A DNA stretch of 64,000 bases from Hirundichthys speculiger (lineage: Eukaryota; Chordata; Actinopteri; Beloniformes; Exocoetidae), in the NCBI GenBank assembly GCA_018398805.1, contig JAGFBZ010000182.1:248001-312000 (forward strand). The letters run 5' to 3'. Shown here piece by piece: positions 45,101 through 59,000 of this stretch. The translations under genes and the position numbers were made by a program. The stretch's first letter is position 1. Every line of letters begins with the position of its first letter. The notes below the pieces were generated by a model. That model was not told the DNA's origin and ran no database searches. It saw only the letters and a program-made list of their open reading frames with translations.

Positions 45101-48100
45101 TAAATCATTATAAAATCACCTCTAAATCATTATAAAATCACCTCTAAATCATTACAAAATCACCTCTAAATCATTATAAAACCACCCTTAAATTCTGTCA
45201 ATGATTAAATATTTGATTTCTGAGCCCTGTGATCATTTAAAAACCAGCGAATTACTGCTGTGTACTCATTTTCCCCGTTAAAGAAAATCACCAAAGTCAA
45301 AAAATATAAAACATTTTCCCAAAAAAGGAAGAAAAGTGACAAGTTTGAGAAGTTTCTGGATGCTTTTGCTTAAAAAAAAACGATGTGTTATTTATGTTCC
45401 TTACAGCTGAATAATTGATGACTCCATTATTGCTCAGTGTTTGTTTAAACGGCTAAAAGAGTAAACGATGAGGAAACATGTTTAACCTCAACAGATGCTG
45501 TTTTTTTTGTTCTTTTCCTCCAAACCTTCAATAATTCATCGTCTTCATATAAACAAACACACGTTTAATGGAGGTCGCGGCGCCATTTCTCAGGTAGAAA
45601 CCCTCGGGAGGTTCGAGCTCTGCTGTCCGCTCACCTGCCAACACGCAGACGCCCTCACGGCTCACCTGCTGACATCACAGCTCACCTGCCGACACACAGA
45701 CGCCCTCCCAGCTCACCTGCTTACACGCAGACACCCTCACAGCTCACCTGCCGACACGCAGACGCCCTCACAGCTCACCTGCCGACACGCAGACACCCCC
45801 ACAGCTCACCTGTCGACACGCAGACACCCCCACAGCTCACCTGTCGACACCTCACGGCTCAACTGCCGACACGCAGAGGCCCTCGCAGCTCACCTGCTGA
45901 CATCACAGCTCACCTGCCGACACGCAGACGCCCTCGCAGCTCACCTGCCAACACGCAGACACCCTCGCAGCTCACCTGCCGACACGCAGACACCCTCGCA
46001 GCTCACCTGCCGACACGCAGACACCCTCACAGCTCACCTGCTGACACGCAGACACCTACCAGCTCACCTGCCGACACGCAGATGCCTCACAGCTCACCTG
46101 CTGACACGCAGACACCCTCGCAGCTCACCTGCCGACACGCAGACACCTCAGAGCTCACCTGCCGACACGCAGACGCCCTCGCAGCTCACCTGCCGACACG
46201 CAGACACCTCACAGCTCACCTGCCGACACGCAGACACCCTCACAGCTCACCTGCTGACACGCAGATGCCTCACAGCTCACCTGCTGACATCACAGCTCAC
46301 CTGCCGACACGCAGACGCCCTCCAGGTAAAGCTGCGTTGCTGCCGGCGTCCACCAGGGGGCGGACTGACACGAAGCAGCGCCGGAGTGAATGTGGCAGGT
46401 TTGGTTTTTACGCCAAGATTTTTTAATCTCGTTATAAACAAACTTAAGTTGAAACAATAAAACCTTTAACAGGATCAGTATAAGATGTAAATTCACCGTT
46501 CAAAGCTTCAGTTACGGGAGACTGTAAATAAATACATGTATTAATCTAAGAACAATAATATGTAATAATACAGATATTAAGGAAATAAAGAAATTAGTAT
46601 AAAATATCAAATCTGTAAATGAATAAATAAATAAATAAATAAATGAATATGGTTAATAAATTAAATTTAATTACATTAAATATATTCATGTTTTTGTTTG
46701 CATTCATGTATTTTTCATTCTTTTTTTGTAGTTTCAGTCTTTGAAAATCTCTTTAATGGGTGTTTTTGTTCTCTACTTTTTTTTTTTTTAACTGTAACAG
46801 TTGCTGTAAAGTAACTAATTACTTCTTTGTTTGTTGTGTTGCAGTATAACGTATCTTTGCTTTGTGTCAACCAGGTAAAGTAAAGACATAAAACTAAAAT
46901 GGAGGGAAAAAAAGCAAGAAAACAATTGTGTGTGTTTGAGTTCAGGCGAAATGAAAAACCTCTAAACAGTTGTTCGTGTTGAAATCCTTCCCTCCTTCAT
47001 TGATCCCAGGAGATTCCACAGTAAAATGTTTTCATCAGGTATTTATGGGAAAAAAACAGACGAGTAAGTCAGTAATTTCAGAGTTTGTTTCAGGGCTAAA
47101 AACATTAAAATCACCTGATAGTTTCCTGCTGCTTCACAGGTGTCAAATTGAGACGCGTTTAAAACGACTGTTGTCCAGCTGAGGGGCTACATCCGGTTGA
47201 AGCCTGCAGTTCCTCTGCTGACCAGCAGGGGTCGACTCCAACAGTAATTCGGTCTCCACTGACCTCCAGGTTAAAATGTCACGGAAGCTTCCAGATGGCA
47301 GCTGCAGTCCAACCACTACTGCTGTTGGCTGCTCTGACTGGGCCACCTAGCTGGCCTGAAGCTAGGCTAGGCTAGCAACTTCACTGGACTACCTAGCTGG
47401 GCTGAAGCTAGACTAGGCTAGAAACTACACTAGACTACCTAGCTGAGCTGAGGCTAGCCTAGGCTAGCTACTGCAGTAGACTACCTAGCTGGCCTGAGGC
47501 TAGGCTAGGCAAGCAACTACACTAGACTACCTAGCTGAGCTGAGGCTAGCCTAGGCTAGCTACTACACTAGACTACCTAGCTGGGCTGAGGCTAGCCTAG
47601 GCTAGCAACTATACTAACTAACTAGCTGAGCTGAAGCTAACCTAGGCTAGCTACTACACTAGATGACCTAGCTGAGCTCAGGCTAGCCTAGGCTAGCAAC
47701 TACATTAGTATACTTAGCTGGCCTCAGGCTAGGCTAGGCTAGCAACTACACTAGACTACCTAGCTGGGCTGAGGCTAGTCTAGTCTAGCAACTACACTAG
47801 ACTATCTAGATGGGCTGAGGCTAGTCTAGGCTAGCAACTACACTAACTACCTAGGTGAGCTTAAGCTAGCCTAGGCTAGCTACTGCACTAGACTACCTAG
47901 CTGAGCTGAGGCTAGCCTAGGCTAGCAACTACACTAGTATACCTAGCTGAGCTGAGGCTAGCAACTATACAAGACTACCTAGCTGGGCTGAGGCTAGCCT
48001 AGGCTAGCTACTACACTAGACTACTTAGCTGAGCTGAGGCTAGCGCAGGCTAGCAACTACACTAGTATACCTAGCTGGGCTCAGGCTAGCCTAGGCTAGC

Positions 48101-49304
48101 TACTACACTAGACTAGCTGAGCTGAGGCTAGGCTAGGCTATCAACTACACTAGTATACTTAGTTGGCCTGAGGCTAGGCTAGTCTAGCAACTACACTAGA
48201 CTACCTAGCTGGGCTGAGGCTAGTCTAGGCTAGCAACTACACTAGACTACCTAGCTGGGCTGAGGCTTTGCTAGGCTAGCAACTACATTAGCCTACCTAG
48301 CTGGACTGAAGTTAGCTTAGGCTAACAACTACACTAGACTACCTAGCTGGGCTGAAACTTTGCTAGGCTAGCACCTACACTAGACTACCTAGCTGGACTG
48401 AGGCTTTGCTAGGTTAGCGACTACACTAGACTACCTAGCTGGACTCATGGTAGGCTAGCAACAGGGTTAGGCCACCTAGTGGGGCTGAGCCATGGCAGTG
48501 ACAAGGCTAAGGCTACCTAGCAGGGCCTAGGCTACGTGAACAAAGAGGCTAGGCTACCTAGCTTAGAGAGTCTAGCACAGGCTAGCAAAGAGGCTCCCTA
48601 GCCAAACTGAGGCTAAGCTAGGTTAAATATGAGACTCTGGCTACCTTGGAAGGCTGAGGCTAGGCTAGCAAAGACACTAGGCTATCCAGCTGTGCTACGA
48701 CTGGGTATCTCGGTCCGGTCACAACGAAAGGCAACGCCAGTCGTAGGTTAGCGTGGGCTGAGCTGAGAAACCAGCAGGTGGCGCTCCGGAGGGTTTGTCC
48801 ACCGCCTGTGGTCCCACTTCCTGAACCTGCGGGGGAAACGCCGGAGTCCCGGGCTCGACACATAAACGTGTTCTGTCCCGGTTTCTCGGGTTCTTAAATG
48901 CGTGACTCCACAGCAGAATCGACCTCCCGAGACCTTCCGCCTGCAGAAACGGAGCACCAGAGGAGGCGCCTCCGGCCCGACTTCCACCGGCCCGGATTCT
49001 TCCCGGGCTTCCCTCGGAGGACTTGAAAAGGTCAGGCTGAGGATGCCAAGTATGCGCAGACTGAGAACAGAACAACAGGCGGACCCCTGTCCCCCCCCCG
49101 TCCCCCCCGTCCCCCCCCCCCCCCCCCCCCCCGTCCCCCCCCCCCCAGACACACCAACGTCCTGACGCTGCACTTCTGCCCCTCAGAGGAATTCCAGCCT
49201 CCTGGTCGTGTTTAAGTTTAGTCTCTGCTGACAGGAGTCACGGCTCGTAAATAAAGCTATCCTTATTCCCTCGCTCTGTTTTGGTTTCTGGGTCTCTTTG
49301 TTAT

Positions 49305-49336
<32 letters not shown>

Positions 49337-52300
49337 ACCCTCACCCCCCCCCCCACTGTCCACACAGAGGTTTGCGGTTTCTGTCGAGCAGCCAGATTCC
49401 CGCCTCTGCAGAAAATCCCCCCATTTGGAAAACAGCGACGGTTCAATCCTGCGACCCGGGACTTTAAAAAAAAAATAAAATAAAAAAAACACAACAAACC
49501 GATTCTCAGAGAGACACGCGGTTCTCTGGGGGGGGTTGGGGGGGGACGGTCACATGGCAGACGAGGTCAAACGTCTTCCTGCGCTAACCGACAGCTGAAG
49601 CTGATGAAAGCAGGAATGCAGGAAGGAAGGTTGTGGGTTCAGCTCCGAATCCGCATGAAAGCAGTTAGCTGGAGAGTTTCTGGAACGTTCTCATCTCGAA
49701 GGACTGTTGACCAACAAACTACAGCTGACATTGTTCTAGAAGGGTGGTGGTGGGGGGGGGGGTCTCATGGGATATTACTGAAGGAGTAAAGAGGAAACAC
49801 TTTCTGAAAGTCTTTAGAACAGCGTTTCCCAAGGTGTGGGCCGCGGCCCCCTGGTGGGCCGCTGTGGTACTGCAGGTGGGCTCCGAGAGACAGGAGACCT
49901 CTGAGGAGGCAGGAGACCTCTGAGGAGCTAGGAGACCTCTGAGGAGGGAGACTCTGAGAAGACCTCTGAGGAGCTAGGAGACCTCTGAGGAGCTAGAGAC
50001 TCTGAGGAGCTAGGAGACCTCTGAGGAGAGAGACCTCTGAGGAGCTAGGAGACCTCTGAGGAGCTAGGAGACCTCTGAGGAGCTAGGAGACCTCTCTGAG
50101 GAGCTCTGAGGAGACCTCTGAGGAGCTAGGAGACCTCTGAGGAGCTCTGAGGAGACCTCTGAGGAGCTAGGAGACCTCTGAGGAGCTAGGAGACCTCTGA
50201 GGAGCTAGGAGACCTCTGAGGAGCTAGGAGACCTCTGAGGAGCTAGGAGACCTCTGAGGAGCTAGGAGACCTCTGAGGAGCTAGGAGACCCTCTGAGGAG
50301 CTAGGAGACCTCTGAGGAGCTAGGAGACCTCTGAGGAGCTAGGAGACCTCTGAGGAGCTAGGAGACTCTGAGGAAGCCTAGGAGACCTCTGAGGAGCTAG
50401 GAGACCTCTGAGGAGGAGGAGACCTCTGAGGAGACCTCTGAGGAGCTAGGAGACCTCTGAGGAGCTAGGAGACCTCTGAGGAGCTATGACACCTCTGAGG
50501 AGCTAGGAGACCTCTGAGGAGGCACTTCACGATGAATAGTAGCAAATGCTGCGATGTTGCACCCAAAACACGTAAACTTTTACAACAAAAATGTTTAATT
50601 TCACAAAATGTCTCAATTTTACAACAAGAAGTTGCTCATTTTTGTCAGGTTACTATTTCATAAAAGGGTTGCAATAAAACACAAATATTTGCAGTTTTAC
50701 AACAAAGTCATATTTTTATTTCTAAAAGATTTCACGACAAATATTTTAAAAAAGTAAAGTGCAAAAAAAGGACAAATTTTTGTAAAATTTGGGATTTTTA
50801 GACAAAAGTCTTGATCTTTTTTTTACAACAAAAGTTGCTTTTTAGTTTTTAAATTTGCCATTTTACAAGTAAATTAATCTATATTAATAATTTTGGGATA
50901 TAAAGTCTTGTTTTTGTGAAATTTTACAACAAAGCATTGTGGTTTTTTGACAAAAGTCATGATCGTACTAAATTCTCAATTTTACAACAAAAACTTGTTT
51001 AATGAAAAAAGTTTTTTTTATCGTAAAATCACGATTTATTATTGTAATATTGAGTTTCACAATGTCACAACCTTTTGTCCCGATAAAATCTTTGTGATGT
51101 AAAATCACAACTTTTTGATGTAAGACTGACGCTTTTGTTTGTTAAATCATTGCTCAATGGCCGTGTGGTGGTCACGATCAGGATTAGGGTGTGAAAAAAT
51201 ATTGATTTGGCAATATATCGTGATTTTCGGCCGCTCACTATAATATTGATTTTTCAGTTCCTAATATCAATTTTTTTCGATTTTATTCAAAAACACTAAT
51301 AATAAACAATAAATAGGTTGTTTTGAAGCAAATAGTTTTGACTCAATTTGTCCTCTAAATGATCAATATCATTTGATGAACATTGATTTTTCATCTCTAC
51401 TTTTAATTTTGATATTAACTGGATAGAATATCGCAATATATTGTGATATCGCGATATCATGATAATATTGTGTCGTGACTCAAGTATCATGATACCTATC
51501 GTATTGCGAGGTCCTTGCCAATACTCATCCCTAGTCAGGATCAGGGTCAGGATCAGGGTCAGGGTACTTAATCAGTCGAAGGTCAAAAGGGGGAGGAGCT
51601 TGAGCACCACCTGGAGTCTACCTGTGAACGTGCAACCGACTGCCTCTTTTCATGAAACGTTGTGTTTCGTGACCGATCTGCATTCGTTCGCTCGGTTCGT
51701 TTGATCTCCCCTGAGTTGGAACCACAGACACCCCCCCCCCCCCCCCCCCCCCCCCCCCCAGTCCCCGCCTCCAGACCCGCCGGTCCAGCTGCGAGTCAGC
51801 AGCCAGCCGACCACATGTTCACTTTCAATCATCAGCAGAACACGAATGTTGGACGCGTTAAGAGATTACCTCGTCTCTTCTTTCTCCCTCGAGCGACATC
51901 ACCCGACCCCTCCCTCACTCCGGTGGGAAAGGCAACGCGGTTGCCACGGCGGCCAGGGTAAACAAACAACAGCGATACCATGGAATACCGCAAAATATTT
52001 ACAACCAGACCGGACCGACACATCCACAGTCTCACACACACACACACGAGGAAAACCTTCTCTTAAAGATGCTGGTGTTGCTCTGATTGTTTTGGTAATT
52101 GGCAATTGCGCCATAGCAACCGGCCTAATTACATCACTTTCTCGAGGACAGGAGGAGATGTGTCTTTGTTTTCTTTCAGCTGAACAAGTGTTGTGGGAAT
52201 GACCTCATCACACACACACACATCACCTCAGCTCACACCGGACCGGTTTCTGGCAGGCGGAAGTTTCATGAGGAGGGTTTTTTGCATGTGGACCAGACCG

Positions 52301-53842
52301 CTGGAAAAATCTCCAGATTATCTCGCATGCCCATCCAAACGCAGCTGGCGGCGTTTATCAGTCAGGCGGCGGCGGCGGCGGCGCTGCGCGGAGGCGGCGC
52401 TCGGTCCTTGTCTAAACATTGGATTAAACCCGCTTCCTCTCCGAATCAAAGCCGCTGACGGTTAATCTAGTCAAATTCAGAGGCTGAGCCGACACCAGCT
52501 TCCCTGCTGGTGAGATTTATCGGGTTTATGATCCACTGACATGAGTAATGGTCCGGGGAGGGGGGGGGGGGGGGTACGAGTCCTGCCATGCAGGAGGTGA
52601 TCGGTGGATCAATCAGGGTCACTGCTCAGAGCTGCCAGGAGTTCCAGGTTGGATTCCTCCTCCTCGGGAGCATCCCTCAGCTTAGCCGGGCCTGGACGTT
52701 CGGTCCGAGTCACGCCCTTGACCCCGCTTGACCACTAAAACAGCGCCGGGCTGAGAAGGCCCGACTGGGGTCCCCGTTGTTTTTACAGCTCTTGCTCCAG
52801 CTCCAGGGAGTAAACAAAGTTTGCGAGATATTTCAACAAATAAATAGTAAACAAAGTGTGCAACTTGCAACTTGCAAGCTTGATATTTCAATCCACCGTT
52901 TACTTTTTTATCGTAGGCAGCGCCGCTAGCAAACGCATCTTTAATTGTCATCTGACTTGACTTTTCTACAGCAGTAGCGTTACTAGCGTTAGCTGCATTC
53001 CTTGTATTCTAACAAATGTTTGCGGCTTAGATGGTGTAGCAGATTGCTGGTGCTGCCTCCCGCGGCTACAACTTTAGCTCGGCAACAGATTATTCTAGTT
53101 TGTCGGACATCGTCTTTTTTAAATCTAAAGAACTTCCACACGACGGACGCGGCTCCTCGTTTAGGAAGAAGTTCCTCAGTCTCATGTTGCCGTTCTGGAG
53201 CTTTCGCTGTTAGCAGCCATCACCGTTTAACCGTAAGCTAGTAGCGTGTTGCGCCTCCAGTGCAACTGCAAAACAGTCCCCTGTCAAACAATGTTCTGCG
53301 GCACTTACGTTCCGCCGTGCGGCGTTCCCAACGTTGTGTACGCTACAGTACATACTCACCAGTATTACGGTATATCAAAAAATTCATATCATAAGAAAAA
53401 TAAACACGGTATTCGGTATGAACCGGTATACCGCCCAGCACTAGTTGGTAGCACCAGCGCACCACACAGAAACTCTCATCGTCAATGAAACTTGCAGAAG
53501 TAAAAGAAGAAGGGTTTGTTTGGAGGTTGAGTTTCTTTGACTTTCACACTTCGTTTGGATCCTCTGAACTGAGTCTGGCGTGTCGCCCAGGACCAGTGTG
53601 CCTCGGGAGACCCGACCAAGGGTGAGTGTTTCAGACGGTGCAGCTCCTGGGAGCCTTCAGGCACGTGAACCCCCTAACCCCAACCCCAACCCTAACCCCT
53701 AACCCTAACCCTAACCCCTAACCCTAACCCTAACCCTAACCTTAACCCTAACCCTAACCTCTAACCCCTAGCCCCAACCCCAACCCTAACCCCTAACCCT
53801 AACCCTAACCCCTAACCCTAACCCTAACCCCTAACCTTAACC

Positions 53843-53873
<31 letters not shown>

Positions 53874-55967
53874 TAACCCTAACCCTAACCTCTAACCCCT
53901 AGCCCCAACCCCCCCCAACCCTAACCCTAACCCTAACCCTAACCCTAACCCCTAACCCTAACCTCTAACCCCTAACCCCAACCCTAACCCCTAACCCCTA
54001 ACCTCTAACCCCAACCCTAACCCCCAAACCCCAACCCCAATCCCAACCTCTAACCCCTAACCTCTAACCCTAACCCTAACCCCTAACCCCTAACCTCTAA
54101 CCCTAACCCTAACCCTAACCCTAACCCTAACCCCTAACCCTAACCCTAACCTCTAACCCTAACCCTAACCCCTAACCTCTAACCCTAACCCCTAACCCTA
54201 ACCCTAACCTCTAACCCTAACCCCTAACCCCTAACCCCTAACCCTACTCCAGTCGTTTCTTGTTTTAAGCCGCTGCCCGGCTCCACATCGGTCCCATGTA
54301 ATCGCCACCAGGATTCTCCCATGCCGTTGGCCAGAGCGGGACCCAGACAAGTGATTCCACTCCCATTCATCTGCCCGGTACCTGAGCAGAACCACTGCAG
54401 GCGATTCCCATGAGCCAACGTGGAAGCCATGGACAGTCCCTTTGAGTTGGGTTTGAGTTTGACACCTGTAATGCAGGCAGAGGGGTACGAGACTCTTCTG
54501 CCAGGGATCCTTCTACAAACGGGGATTCAGATTTGATAAAAGCTTTCTGACAAGACAAAACAAAACAAAAGTAAAAACCCAAAACCAATCCAAACTCACC
54601 ATGCCATGGTTGAGCCACTGCGGTATGAAGCTGTCCAGCAGTTTTGGGTAGACCAGCTCTCTGTCGTACAGGTAGAGACTCCAGAACGTGAACACCACAA
54701 ACTAGAGGAGGACAGAGGGAGAGACAGCACAGCGTTACCAACCGGACCAGAGCTGGACTCGCCCACGTCTGGAGCAGAGCCGCTCCGATACCGACGCCAA
54801 CATGGGAAGAGCCCGCCAATTCTGCTGAGAACCAAGGTATCTGGGGTCTCTGAATATTTAAATCCAAGCACCTCCATCAGCTACCAGAACCAGTTCTGGT
54901 TCTGGTGAACCAGTTCTGGTGGCCGAGAGCGCCTCCCAGTGTCTCTGGATGGAAGCCAGAACCGGTTCTGGTGGCCGAGAGCGCCTCCCAGTGTCTCTGG
55001 ATGGAAGCCAGAACCGGTTCTGGTGGCCGAGAGCGCCTCCCAGTGTCTCTGGATGGAAGCCAGAACCGGTTCTGGTGGCCGAGAGCGCCTCCCAGTGTTT
55101 CTGGATAGAAGCCAGAACCGGTTCTGGTGGCCGAGAGCGCCTCCCAGTGTCTCTGGATGGAGGCCAAAACCGGTTCTGGTGGCCGAGAGCGCCTCCCAGT
55201 GTCTCTGGATGGAGGCCAAAACCGGTTCTGGTGGCCGAGAGCGCCTCCCAGTGTCTCTGGATGGAAGCCAGAACCGGTTCTGGTGGCCGAGAGCGCCTCC
55301 CAGTGTCTCTGGATGGAGGCCAGAACCGGTTCTGGTGGCCGAGTGTGCCTCGTTAATTTCTCGTTAGAAGCACACGATCTTATCTGGCTTTTCAACACGA
55401 GCTCGCCCGAAACTCTGACTGAGCTGGCAAGTGGCTCGTTAGTCGACCCGGGGCGGTCCAGAGTGAACCAGCTAGCTAACAGCAGCGATACCTGGATTAG
55501 CATCCGTACGGCCCCTGAGTGAAGCCACGCCCCCTCACCCCAGCAGTGAAGCCACGCCCCCTCTTCCAGACAGACCGACCCATGTTTCGCCGAGCCGCAG
55601 CGTGTTTGTGTGGCGTCTGTGTGCATGCGGGTGCGCCCCCACGGGCGGGGGGTGGGGGCGTCCGTCTCCTCACCGCTCCGACGGGGAAGGCCAGCACGGC
55701 CATCACCCAGTCCCTCAGGCCCATCAGCTTCTCCAGCTGCCGCTCCTGCTCCCTGCTGTCCCCTCCCTTCGTCAGCAGACTGGACACGTCGATCAGGACG
55801 CACAGCCCGAAGAACACCGCCTGGATCACCTGTGGAGACAGACGGAGACGCTTGGACAGAGGAAGACGGAGACTGACAGAGGACACAAATAAAAACACAG
55901 ACCGGAGACCAGAGACCGGAGACCAGAAACCAGAGACCAGAGACCGGAGACCGGAGACCAGAGACCA

Positions 55968-56000
<33 letters not shown>

Positions 56001-59000
56001 GAGAGACCAAAGACGGGTCTGCAGGAGCCTGTTAGAGCCTTTAATGGACACATTAAAGAAGCTGTATTATTTAATTATTTATTTATTTATGGGCCAGATT
56101 TCCAGTCAAGCTTGTAGACAGAAACCCGAGATTTTTTATTTTTTAAATAAAACCCCATGAATCATCTCCGGCGGCTCAGAAGTGCAAAGCTGTGGCACCA
56201 GTATAAGAACAGGCGCTTTCAGCAGAGGAGGAGGTGGAGTCAGATGGCTGGCCCCGCCCCCTAGAAACCAGCCACTATGAGCACATGGCTTTAGGTGGTC
56301 ATTTTGACTAAAACACGTTTTCTGAATTTTATTAACACGTGAAGAGGAAAAACTTAAGAAAGTCTTACGCTTAATTACGCTTAATTACGCGTAATTAAGC
56401 GCAATTACGCGTAATTACGCGATTAAGTAGTTCAGTAGTTCAGAGCCGAACACATCTGCTCGTGACTTCTCGTATGACAACGCGACCTCTTCTAAAAGGT
56501 GGTCGATATTTAACGAGGAAAAACAGCAAAACATTCATCGTTCATCGGTGCGCAGGAACGCGGGAAAACTCAATTTGGCGGCAAAGAGCTAAATACGGTA
56601 AGGAGGCTATCGGGCCACGCCCACTCACCCTAGAAACCCTAGAAACCAGCTACTACGAGCACATGGCTTTATGTGGTCATTTTGACTAAAACATGTTTTC
56701 TGAATTTTATTAACACGTGAAGTGGAAAAACTTAAGAAAAAAAGTCTTACGCTTAATTACGCTTAATTATGCGATTAAGCAGTTCAGTAGTTCAGAGCCG
56801 AACACATCTGCTCGTGACTTCTCGTACGACGACGCGACCTCTTCTGAAAGGCGGTCGACATTTAACGAGGAAAAACAGCAAAACATTCATCGTTCATCGG
56901 TGCGCAGGAAGGCGGGAAAACTCAATTTGGCGGCAAAGAGCTAAAGACGGTAAGGAGGCTATCGGGCCACGCCCACTGCTGAGCGTCTGGACCCGCCTCC
57001 CAACGAAGCGGGGGCACGATTAAAGAGCTGGGACGATACGACAGGAAACGTGAAAGTCGATCGTCCACCTCCAACGCGTCCCGGGAACACCCAGACACAG
57101 GAGACGCCGGGGGGCTTCGGTGACGGTTTCGCCTTCGCCGCCGACGGCCGATGCCGCACAATAACGGTGATGGATGTGACCTTTGCTGGAGAGAGCGAGG
57201 AAGAGGATGCCGGCATCTCTCCTCCTCCTCCCCCCCTCCAGGAGGATCGAGTGTCGTCCTTTCGCGGGGGAAGAGAGTTCGCTGCTGAGGACTTTGACGA
57301 CTGCATGACAGTCGGTTAACGGGCCTGCATCGGCCGACTCTGTAACTGATGACATCATCGGACAAATACTCGTCCGCTTTTCTGCATCGATGCAGGATTT
57401 TCACGTTCCTCACGAGAAACTGACGTGCGCACGTGCACGCTCGTGCTCTACTTTCACACTCGGACCAGATGTTGCAGCTCCATGTGTTTCCTGGCCGCTG
57501 GTGCGTTCGGGCCTTTAACAGCGCCGTTAACCAGAGCGGGAGGTCTAATGTGGAAAATATGACGCAGCTTTTTCTCATACTCTCACAAACACGCACGCAC
57601 GCACATGCACGTGAGTTAACAATATTTCGCCTTAAATAAAAAAAAAAGACTCAACTCCAAAGGAAACCATCAGCCTTTTGGCCTTATTGTTTGTAAAATG
57701 AACTAAAGGTACTATATGTAATAATTTGATGTTAAAATATTTAAGAATAAACCAAATGAATGCAAGTATATCTTTATATGTGAAACATCTGGACACATTG
57801 AGGCTGTCTGAAAACATCGTGAAGACGACCGGGGGCGTGGTCTGGCGAGCCTTGGCGGAGCTGATATAAATCGCTGTAGCGCTCGGCACGCCTTCATACC
57901 TTCAGGTGAAAAGGATGGGCTCCACACGTACGGGTCGAAATCACCGCCCAGATATCAGAATCAGAAATACTTTATTGATCCCCGAGGGGAAATTGTTATC
58001 GTTGCAGACGTTCCTTGCAAGAATAGAAGAAATAAGAGGAAATTTAACAAATAGTGCAATTAGAAGAGAAAATAAAATCAAAATAAAATGAAATATGAAT
58101 ATAAACAAAAATATATACTAAAATATGAATATACAACAAAAATATACACTGAAAAAAATAGGTAAAAGAGTATATACAGTAAAGAGGACACTAAGGTCCA
58201 ATTCCAATTCATCCCTTAACCCTCAATCTCAACTAGGGGTGTGAAAAAAAATCTATCTGGCTATATACCTCGATATTTGGCCGCCCGATATAATACGATT
58301 TTTTTTTTAGGAAAATTAATTAATTCACTTAAATGTGCAAAAACACTAATAATAAACAATAAAAAGGTTGTTTTGAAGCAAATAGTTTTGACCTCTGAAA
58401 GATCAATATCATCTGATGAACATATACAGCAACTTGCTATAAACTGGGTAAAATATCGCAATATATCGCGATATCATGATATCGCGATAATATCATATCA
58501 CGACCCAAGTATCACGATACACATCGTATTGCGTGGTCCTTGCCAATTATTCATTATTCAGTCCTCCGTCGCTACACAACAAGGTATACAAGTAACGTGA
58601 AGCCGGCCGCGTCCACCGGTCCGGCAGCAAACATCGTAAAGTTTAAAAAAAAAATAAATGTTACGCAACAACGATGTTAATCCATGAAAAAAGTCTCAAA
58701 CAATAAGATGGTTTCGTAACATTTATATCTTTAACAACTACGAAGATACTTACGTTTGTAGCTAGCTTTTTTTGTCACCATCCTTTTCAAAGATGTCTTG
58801 GCTAAATTACCCAGTGCCTTCTGGGTAGCCCTTACTTCCAAGGATGGTGCCGGAGAATCTCAATTTTGAGGGCGATACAGCCCTCAAACTTGTCCCTCAA
58901 TTTGACGTTCTGAGAATCGGGACAGCGCTAGCACTTAGCGGGAGTGAGAATTTTTGAGATTGAGGGTTGAAATTGAGAGTTAAGGGAGCCCAAGCTCCCA

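Noticed and set aside
45495..46460. A 321-codon frame over the 31 bp array
   Set aside because: The repeat gives His/Thr/Leu-rich periodic sequence and lies in AIG1 intron 3; no independent domain.
54877..56010. A 377-codon minus-strand frame overlapping AIG1 exon 2
   Set aside because: Most of it is the 52 bp and 7 bp arrays in another frame; the AIG1 exon reads in a different frame with family similarity.
57050..57319. An 89-codon plus-strand frame with an acidic centre
   Set aside because: No family recognised, no splice or promoter support, and it lies in AIG1 intron 1. Kept as unproven.
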